Below are positions 16,940 to 25,190 of a stretch of 64,000 nucleotides of DNA, piece by piece. The number at the start of each line of letters is the position of its first letter. Positions within the stretch are counted from its first letter, which is position 1. Made by a program: the position numbers and the translations under genes. Where the stretch lies: assembly GCA_002840125.1 (NCBI GenBank), contig PGZF01000003.1, forward strand, positions 62,001 through 126,000, in the 5' to 3' direction. Source of the DNA: Gammaproteobacteria bacterium HGW-Gammaproteobacteria-15 (GTDB lineage: Bacteria > Pseudomonadota > Gammaproteobacteria > Enterobacterales > Alteromonadaceae). The notes below the pieces were generated by a model that made no database searches, was not told where the DNA came from, and saw only the letters and a list, made by a program, of their open reading frames with translations.

Positions 16940-18973
16940 ATGCAGTTTAAGCATTTTTCCGGTTTTTTTCTGGCAACAGGTATCGTGCTGGGGAGCAGCG
17001 CCTGCTCGGAGCAACCAGACTCAACACCAGCTTTAACATCAGTATCAACAGCAATACCAGCTGAGACAGGCAACGGGCAACAGTTACAAATCGCTTTTAT
17101 GCCGGACATTCATTTTCACGATATTTACGCTAATTTCAGCGATGGCGCCTTTGCCGGTTTACCTAACAGCCAAAGCGGTAAACATGCCACTATCCGTAGC
17201 ATGGCAGCCCAGCTTAAATCTACCCGGCTATTTAATGAAAACTACTTTGCCTTACTGGCCGCTCTGGACGATGCCGCCGCGCGTGGTGTTAAGCTGATAG
17301 CGCTGCCGGGCGATTTTAGCGATGACGGCCAACCACTGCATATCCGTGGCCTGGCGGCTATTTTGCAGCATTACAGCGCCACTTACGGCATGCAGTTTTT
17401 TGCTGCGCCCGGTAACCACGATCCGGTGCGGCCCTTTAGCCGCCCGGCCGGTAAAAGCGATTATTTAGGCGCTAATGGCTACGAGCAGCCCATTTACAGC
17501 CCCGGCAGTGCTGCGTGCGCTGGTACATTGCCAGCAGCACAGAGCCACAGCAAACTCAGCACCATTTGCAGCGAAGAGGTAAAAGAGCTGGGCTATCAAG
17601 AGATTATGGCGCAGCTGGCCCCCTTTGGTTTTTACCCGCAGCCGGGTTATTTGTATTGGGAAACACCGTACAGCGATTACACCGAACAGAACTACAGCGT
17701 TAACCTTGCCAGTAAGCAGGCTACTTATAGCCAGCGCCAGTATGAAATATGCCTGCAAGGCACCGGCGGGCGCTATAAACAGCCCGGATACAGCCAGTGC
17801 AGCATGGTACCCGACAGCAGTTATCTGGTAGAGCCGGTAGAGGGGTTATGGTTGCTGGCAATAGATGCCAATGTTTATTTACCGCAGGCCGATGGCAACG
17901 GTTATGCCGGGGCCGGCAATGCAGGTTATAACAGAATGTTTAGCCATAAAACCCAGGTAACCGACTGGATAACCCAGGTAGTGCAGCGCGCTGAGCAAAC
18001 TGGCAAAACGCTGATTGCCTTTAGTCATTACCCGATGACCGAGTTTTACAATGGCCAGTCTGCTGCTATTGCCGCGCAGTTTGGTGCCGACAGTTTTCAG
18101 CTGGCACGCCGCCCGGCTGACAAGGTTAGCCAGTTGCTGGCTGCTACCGGCTTAAAGCTGCATATTGGCGGCCATATGCATATTAACGACACCGGCATAA
18201 GTAAAAGCCCTGACGGCAAAGTGCTGGTAAATGTGCAGGCGCCCTCGCTGGCCGCTTATGTACCGGCCTATAAGCTGGTAACAATAAAGCCGCAGCAAAA
18301 AGTTGAAGTACAAACTGTGGTACTGGACGATATCCCGCGTTATAACGAACTGTTTGAACATTATCAGCAAGAGTATAACAGGCTGACACAGCAGGGCTTG
18401 CCGCTGTGGAATAAGGCTATTTTAACGGCAAAAAACTACCGCGAATTTACCAACTGGCACCTTAGTGAATTAACCCGGCAACGCTTTTTACCGCAAGACT
18501 GGCCAGTGCCGCTGCGCGACAGCCTGCTGGCATTAAATGGCCGGCAAATGCTGGTGTTATCACAACTACAAAGCCCGCTGGCTGTAGCACTGCTATTGGC
18601 AGAGCTGCCAACCTTGCAGCAAAGCCAAAACTGGCAGCAGGCTGCAGTGGCAGCAGATACACTGGCAACAGAGGCTGGTTTTACGCTGCAGCAGTTTGCC
18701 AGCTGGAATGGTTTTGACTTAGCGGTAGATTTTTACCGGCTGCGTAATGCCGGCCAACTGGCACTGCAGGATATCAGCCCGCAGCGGTTGGCGCAGTATC
18801 AGTTGCTTACGCGCTTACTGGCGGCTAAAGCCGAAACTGAAACCGGCAGCGACAGTTTCGCCCGGCAGTTTGGCGATGTGTTTCAACTGCTACAGGCCTT
18901 TCGCCATGGTGAAAGCGATATGCACTTTATGCTGGATTTAACCAACGGCAGTATCAGCGAGCTAAGCCGGTAG
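16940..18973 (+). CDS. lipoprotein metallophosphoesterase (calcineurin-like)
   Basis: About 677 residues with a lipoprotein-like signal (G-I-V-L-G-S-S-A-C) and the five calcineurin-type metal blocks in order: D-I-H-F-H, G-D-F-S-D, G-N-H-D, F-S-H-Y-P and G-G-H-M-H. A C-terminal helical domain of about 200 residues follows the catalytic part. I placed the start at the ATG at 16940. The frame is open further to a TTG at 16883, but that codon sits in the loop of the preceding hairpin and would spoil the signal peptide. It lies just after a TonB receptor gene and probably releases a phosphate or phosphorylated moiety at the cell envelope. The exact substrate is unknown. Confidence 0.87.
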   Translation: MQFKHFSGFFLATGIVLGSSACSEQPDSTPALTSVSTAIPAETGNGQQLQIAFMPDIHFHDIYANFSDGAFAGLPNSQSGKHATIRSMAAQLKSTRLFNENYFALLAALDDAAARGVKLIALPGDFSDDGQPLHIRGLAAILQHYSATYGMQFFAAPGNHDPVRPFSRPAGKSDYLGANGYEQPIYSPGSAACAGTLPAAQSHSKLSTICSEEVKELGYQEIMAQLAPFGFYPQPGYLYWETPYSDYTEQNYSVNLASKQATYSQRQYEICLQGTGGRYKQPGYSQCSMVPDSSYLVEPVEGLWLLAIDANVYLPQADGNGYAGAGNAGYNRMFSHKTQVTDWITQVVQRAEQTGKTLIAFSHYPMTEFYNGQSAAIAAQFGADSFQLARRPADKVSQLLAATGLKLHIGGHMHINDTGISKSPDGKVLVNVQAPSLAAYVPAYKLVTIKPQQKVEVQTVVLDDIPRYNELFEHYQQEYNRLTQQGLPLWNKAILTAKNYREFTNWHLSELTRQRFLPQDWPVPLRDSLLALNGRQMLVLSQLQSPLAVALLLAELPTLQQSQNWQQAAVAADTLATEAGFTLQQFASWNGFDLAVDFYRLRNAGQLALQDISPQRLAQYQLLTRLLAAKAETETGSDSFARQFGDVFQLLQAFRHGESDMHFMLDLTNGSISELSR

Positions 18974-18999
18974 CTAAGCAACCCTTTATACAGTGCCGG

Positions 19000-19599
19000 C
19001 TACTCAACATACATTTCTTTACCCAATGCTAATTTGTACGTGTCGGTTTTTGCGGCGCAACTGGTATATAGCCGTTCAAGGATCTGCATATCAGCGCTAT
19101 TTTGCTGTTTAAGTGCTACAGCCTGTTCGGCCAGTGGCAGTAAATTGGGTGCCGGTTCTTCACCTTTAAGATAAAACAGCACCGAAGCTGCACTGGCGTT
19201 AACGCCGCCTGCGTCGTTTAGCACGGTAACCAGGTTTTCACTGGCATCGCCGCATACTGTGCGCAACACCGGCCAGGGGCTTTCTATTACGTCTGCCAGC
19301 AGGGCGTCGGCAGTAAAAGTTTTACACAGTGCGGTAACTTCGGTATTGATTTGCTGTTCGGCTTTGCCCTGTTGCCAGCCCTGATACGCCAGTGCAATAA
19401 GCTTAGCGCCGGCGCTGTCCGGCAAGCGGCCAAGGCGTTCTATAGTCATATTTAGCGGATGGCCCATTTCCAGCCAGATTTGGGCACCGTAAACTGCCGC
19501 AGGGGCGTCGATGTCACATTGGTTAAATTGCGCCGATGCCAATAGCGGGGTGCACAGCAACGGCAGTAAATACAGCTTACTCAGGGAAAAACGGGCCAT
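19000..19599 (-). CDS. secreted protein of unknown function
   Basis: A 199-residue protein with a clear signal peptide (S-K-L-Y-L-L-P-L-L-C-T-P-L-L-A-S-A). Cysteines in the mature part (in F-N-Q-C-D, T-A-L-C-K, R-T-V-C-G and T-S-C-A-A) could form disulfides in the periplasm. I start it at the ATG at 19599, which has AAGGAA upstream. The longer frame would bury the signal peptide. It sits 69 bases downstream of a Gfo/Idh/MocA gene on the same strand and may be cotranscribed. No family was recognised. Confidence 0.72.
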   Translation of the reverse strand: MARFSLSKLYLLPLLCTPLLASAQFNQCDIDAPAAVYGAQIWLEMGHPLNMTIERLGRLPDSAGAKLIALAYQGWQQGKAEQQINTEVTALCKTFTADALLADVIESPWPVLRTVCGDASENLVTVLNDAGGVNASAASVLFYLKGEEPAPNLLPLAEQAVALKQQNSADMQILERLYTSCAAKTDTYKLALGKEMYVE

Positions 19600-19668
19600 A
19601 ATATTTCCTTGCTTAATAACACTGCGTTTTAGTGTTAGCGATAACGGCTGAATTGGCAATATAGGGCA

Positions 19669-20715
19669 CTATTGAGCTGCTATAACCGGCAATGTTCGTC
19701 CCACAGCTGCCGATTGCTCAGCCAGTTCAAGCAGCTGCATTACGCTACAGGCTTGCTGTGGCGGTACCGGGTTTGGCCCCTTGCCATTTATTGCCGCAAC
19801 AATGGCTGCATAATAATGCTGATAACAGCCGGTTGCCGGGCTGTAAGGCCTCACGTGATCATCCATATACAGCAAACCGGGTTGGGGTTCTATGCCCCAG
19901 CCAGCATCAGCAGGTGTTAAGCCTTGCTTTAGCTGATCTTCCTGGATATCCAGGCCAAACTTTTGCCAATTGCCGTGTTGTGCCTGCAAGGTAAAGCGTG
20001 GCGAAGGGGCGGCGGCCAGCATAGAGGCGCCAAGGGTTACGCTAAAGTGGCCGTAATCCAGTAATACCGAGAACCAGTCGGTGGCTGTGGCATCTGGCCG
20101 TAGCGTTTTTAAGCTGGCCGTAATGCTGTGAGGCAGGCCAAATAACACCAGGCTTTGGTCCAGCAGGTGCGGGCCTAAGTCAAACCATAAACCGGCGCCA
20201 GGCCCAGCCTGTTCACGCCAGCGCTGACGCACCTGCGGCCGGAAGCGGTCAAAGCGTGATTCTAAATGTGCTACCCGGCCCAACTGAGCGCTGTTTAACA
20301 ACTGCTGCAGGCTGAGAAAATCGGCATCAAAGCGGCGGTTATGAAATACCGACAGCAGCAGTTTTTGCTCTGTCGCCAGAGCGGTTAACGCTGTAGCTTC
20401 TTTATAGGTAAGCGCAAAGGGTTTATCTACCACGACATGCTTACCGGCGCGCAGTGCCAGTTCGGCTAAAGGTGCATGGCTGTCGTTCGGGCTGGCAATT
20501 ACCACCAGATCAATTTCCGCCAGTTGCACGGCGGCGGTGTAATCGGCCAGTACCGTAACATCAATTCCCAGCTGTTGTTTAACCTGTGCTGCCTGCGATG
20601 ACGCGACATGCGTCAGCTTAAGGCCCGGCGTTGCCCGTAGCAGCGGGGCGTGAAACGTTTTACCGGCATAACCATAGCCCACCAGCAGGGTACGCAGTTC
20701 TGCAGCCATTGCCAT
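19669..20715 (-). CDS. Gfo/Idh/MocA-family NAD(P)-dependent oxidoreductase (YdgJ-like)
   Basis: About 348 residues. The N-terminal Rossmann fold has G-Y-G-Y-A-G-K-T-F-H-A-P, which closely resembles YdgJ/IolW-type scyllo-inositol dehydrogenases. The family D-K-P motif (V-V-D-K-P-F-A-L) carries the catalytic lysine, and a D-L-G-P-H-L-L-D-Q block carries the catalytic-site histidine. The start at 20715 is preferred because GGGAG lies 5 bases before it. A GTG at 20727 overlaps that ribosome binding site. It probably oxidises a sugar or inositol at the expense of NAD(P)+. The substrate is not provable from sequence. Confidence 0.88.
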   Translation of the reverse strand: MAMAAELRTLLVGYGYAGKTFHAPLLRATPGLKLTHVASSQAAQVKQQLGIDVTVLADYTAAVQLAEIDLVVIASPNDSHAPLAELALRAGKHVVVDKPFALTYKEATALTALATEQKLLLSVFHNRRFDADFLSLQQLLNSAQLGRVAHLESRFDRFRPQVRQRWREQAGPGAGLWFDLGPHLLDQSLVLFGLPHSITASLKTLRPDATATDWFSVLLDYGHFSVTLGASMLAAAPSPRFTLQAQHGNWQKFGLDIQEDQLKQGLTPADAGWGIEPQPGLLYMDDHVRPYSPATGCYQHYYAAIVAAINGKGPNPVPPQQACSVMQLLELAEQSAAVGRTLPVIAAQ

Positions 20716-20849
20716 TTGCTCCCACACTTATTAACAAAGGTGGGTACTTTGCGAAAATAACTGCCTTAGCGCAACTTAAAATTAGTGCAACTGAAAATAC
20801 TAGGGCAACCGAATTTACACGCCTGACTTTACCGGAATATATGTTTTAT

Positions 20850-20864
20850 ATATACTTCGTATAT
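20850..20864 (+). promoter_or_regulatory. inverted repeat upstream of the ParD-like gene
   Basis: ATATAC and GTATAT, two 6-base arms separated by TTC, lie 25 bases before the TTG start of the ParD-like gene. Antitoxin-like ribbon-helix-helix proteins usually bind such repeats in their own promoters, so this is a candidate autoregulatory operator. The surrounding sequence is AT-rich and promoter-like. Confidence 0.45.
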
Positions 20865-20889
20865 TAAGCCTTAGTAGCGGAGTATCACC

Positions 20890-21108
20890 TTGGGTATCGT
20901 TAAAATTGCAGATGAGCTGCATGAAGAAATTCGTAAAGCCAGCGGTGCTATGTCACGCTCTATTAATGCGCAGGCTGAATTCTGGTTGAAAATGGGTATG
21001 CTGGCTGAACTGCACCCAACACATAATTATCAGCAGTTGGTGCAAATGCTGTTGCAGCAGGCCGAGTTTAAACTGGCCGGAGGCAGCGATGATCGCCGTT
21101 CAGCTTAA
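20890..21108 (+). CDS. ParD-like ribbon-helix-helix protein
   Basis: A 72-residue protein of the ParD-like family. The N-terminal segment I-V-K-I-A-D-E-L-H-E-E-I-R suggests the beta strand and first helix of a ribbon-helix-helix fold. The S-R-S-I-N-A-Q-A-E-F-W-L-K-M-G block is typical of this group. The start is a TTG with GGAG 8 bases upstream. Its 3' end overlaps the methionine aminopeptidase gene by 20 bases, so the two are coupled. No ParE toxin is present, and the partner is an aminopeptidase. It may act as an autoregulator of that operon (inference). Confidence 0.8.
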   Translation: MGIVKIADELHEEIRKASGAMSRSINAQAEFWLKMGMLAELHPTHNYQQLVQMLLQQAEFKLAGGSDDRRSA

Positions 21109-21871
21109 AACTGCCGCCGAGCTGGCGTTGCAGCGTGAGGCCGGCCGCTTACTGACCCAGGTATTTGCCATGCTGGATAAAAACATCGTAGCGGGCATGT
21201 CTACTTTGCAGATCAATGATTTGGCCGAGCGCTATATTGTTGATGAATTACAGGCGCGCCCGGCCAGCAAAGGCCAGTATGGTTTTGCCTATGTACTGAA
21301 TACGTCGGTTAACGATGTGGTATGCCATGGCGTGCCTTCAGCTACGCAGGTGCTGAAAAACGGTGATATTGTTAATGTAGATATCACGCTGGAAAAACAT
21401 GGCTTTATTGCCGATTCCAGCAAGATGTATGGCATTGGCGAGCTGAGTTTTCTGGCGCGCCAGTTAATAGACGACTGTTACAGCGCGCTATGGCTTGGCA
21501 TTAAGGCGGTAAAACCCGGCGCCCGTTTAGGTGATATCGGCTTTGCCATTGAACAGTTTGCCCGCAGCAAAGGTTACAGTGTGGTACGCGAATATTGCGG
21601 CCATGGCATAGGCCGTGAAATGCACGAAGAGCCGCAAGTGCTGCATTATGGCGCTGCTGGCACCGGTATGCTGCTAAAGCCCGGTATGGTGTTTACCATA
21701 GAGCCCATGCTGAACCAGGGCAGTGCCAAAGTAAAAACCAAAAAAGATGGCTGGACAGTAGTAACCCGCGATAAAAAGTTATCGGCGCAGTGGGAACATA
21801 CTATTGCCGTAACCGAAAGCGGGGTAGAGGTGTTAACGCTGCGACCGGAAGAACAAGCCCGGTTGTGTTAA
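21089..21871 (+). CDS. map: type I methionine aminopeptidase
   Basis: A 260-residue pita-bread metallopeptidase that removes the N-terminal methionine from new proteins. The metal ligands are visible: D in N-V-D-I-T-L, D in I-A-D-S-S-K, H in G-H-G-I-G-R-E-M-H, E in T-I-E-P-M-L and E in W-E-H-T-I-A-V. It differs from the essential map that normally neighbours rpsB, because here it is coupled to a ParD-like gene with a 20-base overlap. It is therefore probably a second, accessory copy (inference; rpsB is not in this window). Confidence 0.92.
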   Translation: MIAVQLKTAAELALQREAGRLLTQVFAMLDKNIVAGMSTLQINDLAERYIVDELQARPASKGQYGFAYVLNTSVNDVVCHGVPSATQVLKNGDIVNVDITLEKHGFIADSSKMYGIGELSFLARQLIDDCYSALWLGIKAVKPGARLGDIGFAIEQFARSKGYSVVREYCGHGIGREMHEEPQVLHYGAAGTGMLLKPGMVFTIEPMLNQGSAKVKTKKDGWTVVTRDKKLSAQWEHTIAVTESGVEVLTLRPEEQARLC

Positions 21872-21962
21872 TAAACATAAGCAAAACAGCAAATTTGAGC
21901 ATTTCTTCAAACGGGTACTGATGCTAGCCTGTAAGCACTTGACCTGACTTAGCGGACTTTTT

Positions 21963-22967
21963 ATGCGATTTTCAGCTTTTGCCCTGTGTTTACTAATTGC
22001 TCCTGCCCTGGCTGCCAACCCGCCCTGGCCGGCGCAGCCGGTATTAACCCTTAAGCCGAAAATGCAGCAGTTAGTGGCTGCAGATGCCACGCTGGAGCAA
22101 CTGGCCGAAGGCTTTCGCTGGGCAGAAGGGCCGGTAGCCGAGCCTGATACCGGCGATATTCTGTTCTCCGATGTACCGGAGAATAAAGTGTACCGCTGGA
22201 GTGAAAAAAGCGGTTTAACGGTATATCTGCAGCCTTCTGGCTATAGTGGCCTGTACCCGGAGAATAATCTGCAGGAAGGTGCCAACGGCCTGATTTTCAA
22301 TGCCGATAATAAGCTGGTGCTGGCGCAGCATGGCGATCGGCGCCTGGCGCTGTTGCAGGATGCCTCCGGCAACTTACCGCGTTATCAGACATTGGTGAGC
22401 CATTATCAGGACAAACTGCTTAATAGCCCCAATGATCTGGTGCAGCATAGCAGCGGTGCCTATTACTTTACTGATCCGCCTTATGGCTTAAAAGGCGGTG
22501 ATGATTCAGCGCAAAAACAGCAAAGCGTCAATGGCGTATACCGGCTGGCTGCAGATGGCAAGATCACACTATTGGCAGACAATTTAACGCGGCCCAATGG
22601 CCTGGCGTTTTCACCGGACGAGCAATGGCTATACGTTGCCAATTCTGATCCGGCGACAGCGCAGTGGTGGCGTTATGCTGTTAACAACGATGGCAGTTTG
22701 GCTAAAGGCGAGCTGTTTTTTGATGCCACAGCAGTCACTAAAACTGCCAGCGGCCTGCCCGATGGCTTAAAAGTGCTGCCATCAGGTGTATTGCTGGCTA
22801 CCGGCCCGGGGGGCGTTTGGTTGTTATCACCACAGGGCGAACACCTTGGCACAATACAAACCGGTGTAGCTGCGGCCAATGTGGCATTAAGCCGTGACAA
22901 CCGCTGGCTGTATATTACCGCCAGCAGTTATTTACTGCGGATTAAGCTGCAGCCGGGCAAACTATAG
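21963..22967 (+). CDS. secreted SMP-30/gluconolactonase-like beta-propeller enzyme
   Basis: A 334-residue protein with a signal peptide (A-L-C-L-L-I-A-P-A-L-A-A). The SMP-30/gluconolactonase propeller follows. Conserved blocks are E-G-P-V (the calcium-ligand glutamate), E-G-A-N-G-L, N-S-P-N-D-L-V (catalytic-site Asn), Y-F-T-D-P-P-Y-G and R-P-N-G-L-A-F-S-P-D. The expected reaction is metal-dependent hydrolysis of a sugar lactone in the periplasm. The gene is monocistronic as far as can be seen. Gluconolactone or another lactone is equally possible. Confidence 0.9.
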   Translation: MRFSAFALCLLIAPALAANPPWPAQPVLTLKPKMQQLVAADATLEQLAEGFRWAEGPVAEPDTGDILFSDVPENKVYRWSEKSGLTVYLQPSGYSGLYPENNLQEGANGLIFNADNKLVLAQHGDRRLALLQDASGNLPRYQTLVSHYQDKLLNSPNDLVQHSSGAYYFTDPPYGLKGGDDSAQKQQSVNGVYRLAADGKITLLADNLTRPNGLAFSPDEQWLYVANSDPATAQWWRYAVNNDGSLAKGELFFDATAVTKTASGLPDGLKVLPSGVLLATGPGGVWLLSPQGEHLGTIQTGVAAANVALSRDNRWLYITASSYLLRIKLQPGKL

Positions 22968-23009
22968 TTCCGCTTTGTTCTGCACTAGGCAACTGCGGCT
23001 TTGGCGGCA

Positions 23010-23981
23010 TTAGTCTGGTGACTGATACACACAATTACGGCCATTGGATTTTGCCTGATACAGGGTTTCATCGGCGCGCTGAATTAAACTGTGCAGATCG
23101 TCAGGGGCGATATATTGCGTCACCCCTATGCTGGCGGTACAGCTTGGTATTGCAGAGTTGTCAGTGGTTTGCTGTTCCAAAGCCTGACGAATGCGGTTGG
23201 CAAGCCTGTAAGCACTGCTGATATCGGTGTCGGGTAAAATCACCAGAAACTCTTCACCGCCAATGCGGCCAATAAAGTCGGTCTTCCTCAGTTGTTGTTT
23301 AAAGTTTTCTGCGGCATTTTTTAAGGCGCGATCGCCGGCCTGATGGCCATAACTGTCGTTTATCGCCTTAAAGTGGTCTAAATCCAGCATCATAATACTC
23401 AGCGCAGTACCCTGGCGATCAGCGCGGGCAACCTCCAGCTCAAGCAGGCGCATAATTTCGCGCCGGTTTAACAGCTCTGTCAGCTCATCAGTGGTAGCCA
23501 TTTTCTCCAGCTGTGCAGTACGTTTTTTTACCTCAGCTTCCAGCCGCTGGTTTGATGCTGCCAGCTCATGTTCAGCCCGCATCAGCGCTACAATTTTAGC
23601 CTCCATAGCTCGTCTGCCGGGTAAACTTATCGCCTGCGGCAGCAAGTACCAGAGTAATATCGCCGTCAGAAGGGAGATAATGCCGGTCATCGACTTGATA
23701 ATGCCGTGAATATAGTAATAGCCATGCCAGACATTGATAATGCCGAGAATATGGGTGGCGCCGCAGAAAAAAATAAAACCGGCAAATAGCAGAAACATCC
23801 AGTTAAAGCGCAGGTCATCCCTTGCCCTGACCAGCCTTATTAAGGCTATCGGGATCAGCATATAGGCGATAAATGTCAGCGTATCGCCACCCACATGTAG
23901 CAGCAGTAAATCGGTGCGCCATAACAAACAATGGCCATGCGGCATAAAATCGCCGTTTATTAACTCATTGAAAAAATCCAT
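23010..23981 (-). CDS. diguanylate cyclase with ethylene-receptor-like membrane sensor
   Basis: A 323-residue protein. Residues 20-115 hold three to four membrane helices. Residues known to bind copper and ethylene in plant ETR1 all appear at identical spacing: D33, Y40, I43, P44, I70, C73 and H77, matching ETR1 D25, Y32, I35, P36, I62, C65 and H69. The F-C-G-A-T-H motif is included. A short coiled coil (about 125-160) leads to a GGDEF domain with active-site G-G-E-E-F at 241-245 and an I-site R-K-T-D at 232-235 for product inhibition. It should make cyclic-di-GMP. The ligand of the sensor is unproven. The ATG at 23981 has an AGGAC ribosome binding site. Confidence 0.9.
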   Translation of the reverse strand: MDFFNELINGDFMPHGHCLLWRTDLLLLHVGGDTLTFIAYMLIPIALIRLVRARDDLRFNWMFLLFAGFIFFCGATHILGIINVWHGYYYIHGIIKSMTGIISLLTAILLWYLLPQAISLPGRRAMEAKIVALMRAEHELAASNQRLEAEVKKRTAQLEKMATTDELTELLNRREIMRLLELEVARADRQGTALSIMMLDLDHFKAINDSYGHQAGDRALKNAAENFKQQLRKTDFIGRIGGEEFLVILPDTDISSAYRLANRIRQALEQQTTDNSAIPSCTASIGVTQYIAPDDLHSLIQRADETLYQAKSNGRNCVYQSPD

Positions 23982-24113
23982 TTTTTAGTCCTGTTTTCGG
24001 TTACAGCTGAAAATCAGCTTAGTCAACATTGGACAAAAGTGTTGTAACAACCGAAACAAAGATACAGCAGGTGAAGCTGTTAGCGCTACAAGGTGGTGAG
24101 CGGGCTGTTAGAT

Positions 24114-24146
24114 TTACCCCGTGGCACCAGTGACACCACGGGTAAC
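24114..24146 (-). terminator. hairpin downstream of the DXD glycosyltransferase gene
   Basis: A 7-bp perfect stem (CCCGTGG at 24118-24124, CCACGGG at 24136-24142) extends outward through TTAC/GTAA with one bulge. It lies 22 bases past the stop of the leftward glycosyltransferase gene and is a plausible terminator for it. Confidence 0.5.
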
Positions 24147-24168
24147 AGCGTAGTGTTGATTAAGTTAT

Positions 24169-24966
24169 CTAACTTTGGCTGCTATGCACCACTAACAGGC
24201 TGTATCTGGCATTTAAGCCTAGCTGCCAAATCTTGGTTTCACCGCTTTGTAACGGCAGTAACGCCGAGCGTATTTTGTTGCGCTTTAAGCGGATAAGTTT
24301 GTAGTTCTTAATTTTGAACAATAGCTTACGGCTGTATTCATCAAACCATGAGCCGTTAAAGTGATGAATAGCATAACCGGGTTTATCCGCCTCCGGCGTA
24401 CAAAAGTAGTGGCTGGGGTAAATAAAGGCATTGTCTGTCAGTTTGGTAATATGATTGGCGGTGTAGGGTTTAACTAAACCAAACTTTTCGGCAAAAATCT
24501 CACTAATCAGCCCGGTATTAGGGGTTAAATCAAATTGGCCATCCGCCTTAATAAATGGTTTGCTGGCATAAGGTTGTAGCAATTGGCGGATCACAGCATT
24601 GTTAGCGGTTGCGCCCATTAACGCCGTTACCGGAGCCAGACGCTTTTTAAATTGTTCAAAACCGGTAACGAAATCATGCTGGCGGAATGCTTCAAGATCT
24701 GCAGTAATTTCCAGATCAGTATCAAAGTAAAAGCCGCCGTACTGCTGTAAAGCGTAAAGTCGCAGATAATCAGAAACAAAAGCCCATTTACCCGCCGCAA
24801 AAGCCTGTTGCATATAGGTATTGTCCAGCGCATGCACGCTGTCGTTATTCCACTCTACAATCTGATAGTCTGGCAGGTACGTTTTCCAACTGGCAATACA
24901 TTTGAGTACCAGTTCGGGCTTGGGCGCATTCCCTACCCAGACATAATGAATTATTTTCGGGATCAT
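24169..24966 (-). CDS. glycosyltransferase with DXD sugar-binding region (GT32-like)
   Basis: A 265-residue cytoplasmic sugar transferase of the Gly_transf_sug (DXD) type. The N-terminus I-P-K-I-I-H-Y-V-W-V-G is the family signature. The W-A-F-V-S-D-Y-L-R-L-Y block and the nucleotide-sugar/metal site D82-T-D84 in F-Y-F-D-T-D-L-E-I follow. An N-T-G-L-I block lies further on. It likely adds a hexose to a cell-surface polysaccharide or LPS. Acceptor and sugar are unknown. A DUF6492 gene lies upstream on the same strand after a gap of about 220 bases. Confidence 0.88.
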   Translation of the reverse strand: MIPKIIHYVWVGNAPKPELVLKCIASWKTYLPDYQIVEWNNDSVHALDNTYMQQAFAAGKWAFVSDYLRLYALQQYGGFYFDTDLEITADLEAFRQHDFVTGFEQFKKRLAPVTALMGATANNAVIRQLLQPYASKPFIKADGQFDLTPNTGLISEIFAEKFGLVKPYTANHITKLTDNAFIYPSHYFCTPEADKPGYAIHHFNGSWFDEYSRKLLFKIKNYKLIRLKRNKIRSALLPLQSGETKIWQLGLNARYSLLVVHSSQS

Positions 24967-25190
24967 CAGTTACACCGCTGCGCATTGTATTTACTGGCGG
25001 TAATATAAAGCGGCGATTAGTGGCAGATTGTGTGACTTTGTAATGAAGCTGTTATCTTAATTACAACTACGGCTGTTTTAACGCCGGGATCTGCCTGCCG
25101 CTATAGCACCAGGGGATGGCGCTATTATGTCGTTTTGAACTTAAGTTATGCTGAACAATTGCCGGGGTAGTAGCCCGGCATTGTGGCGCG

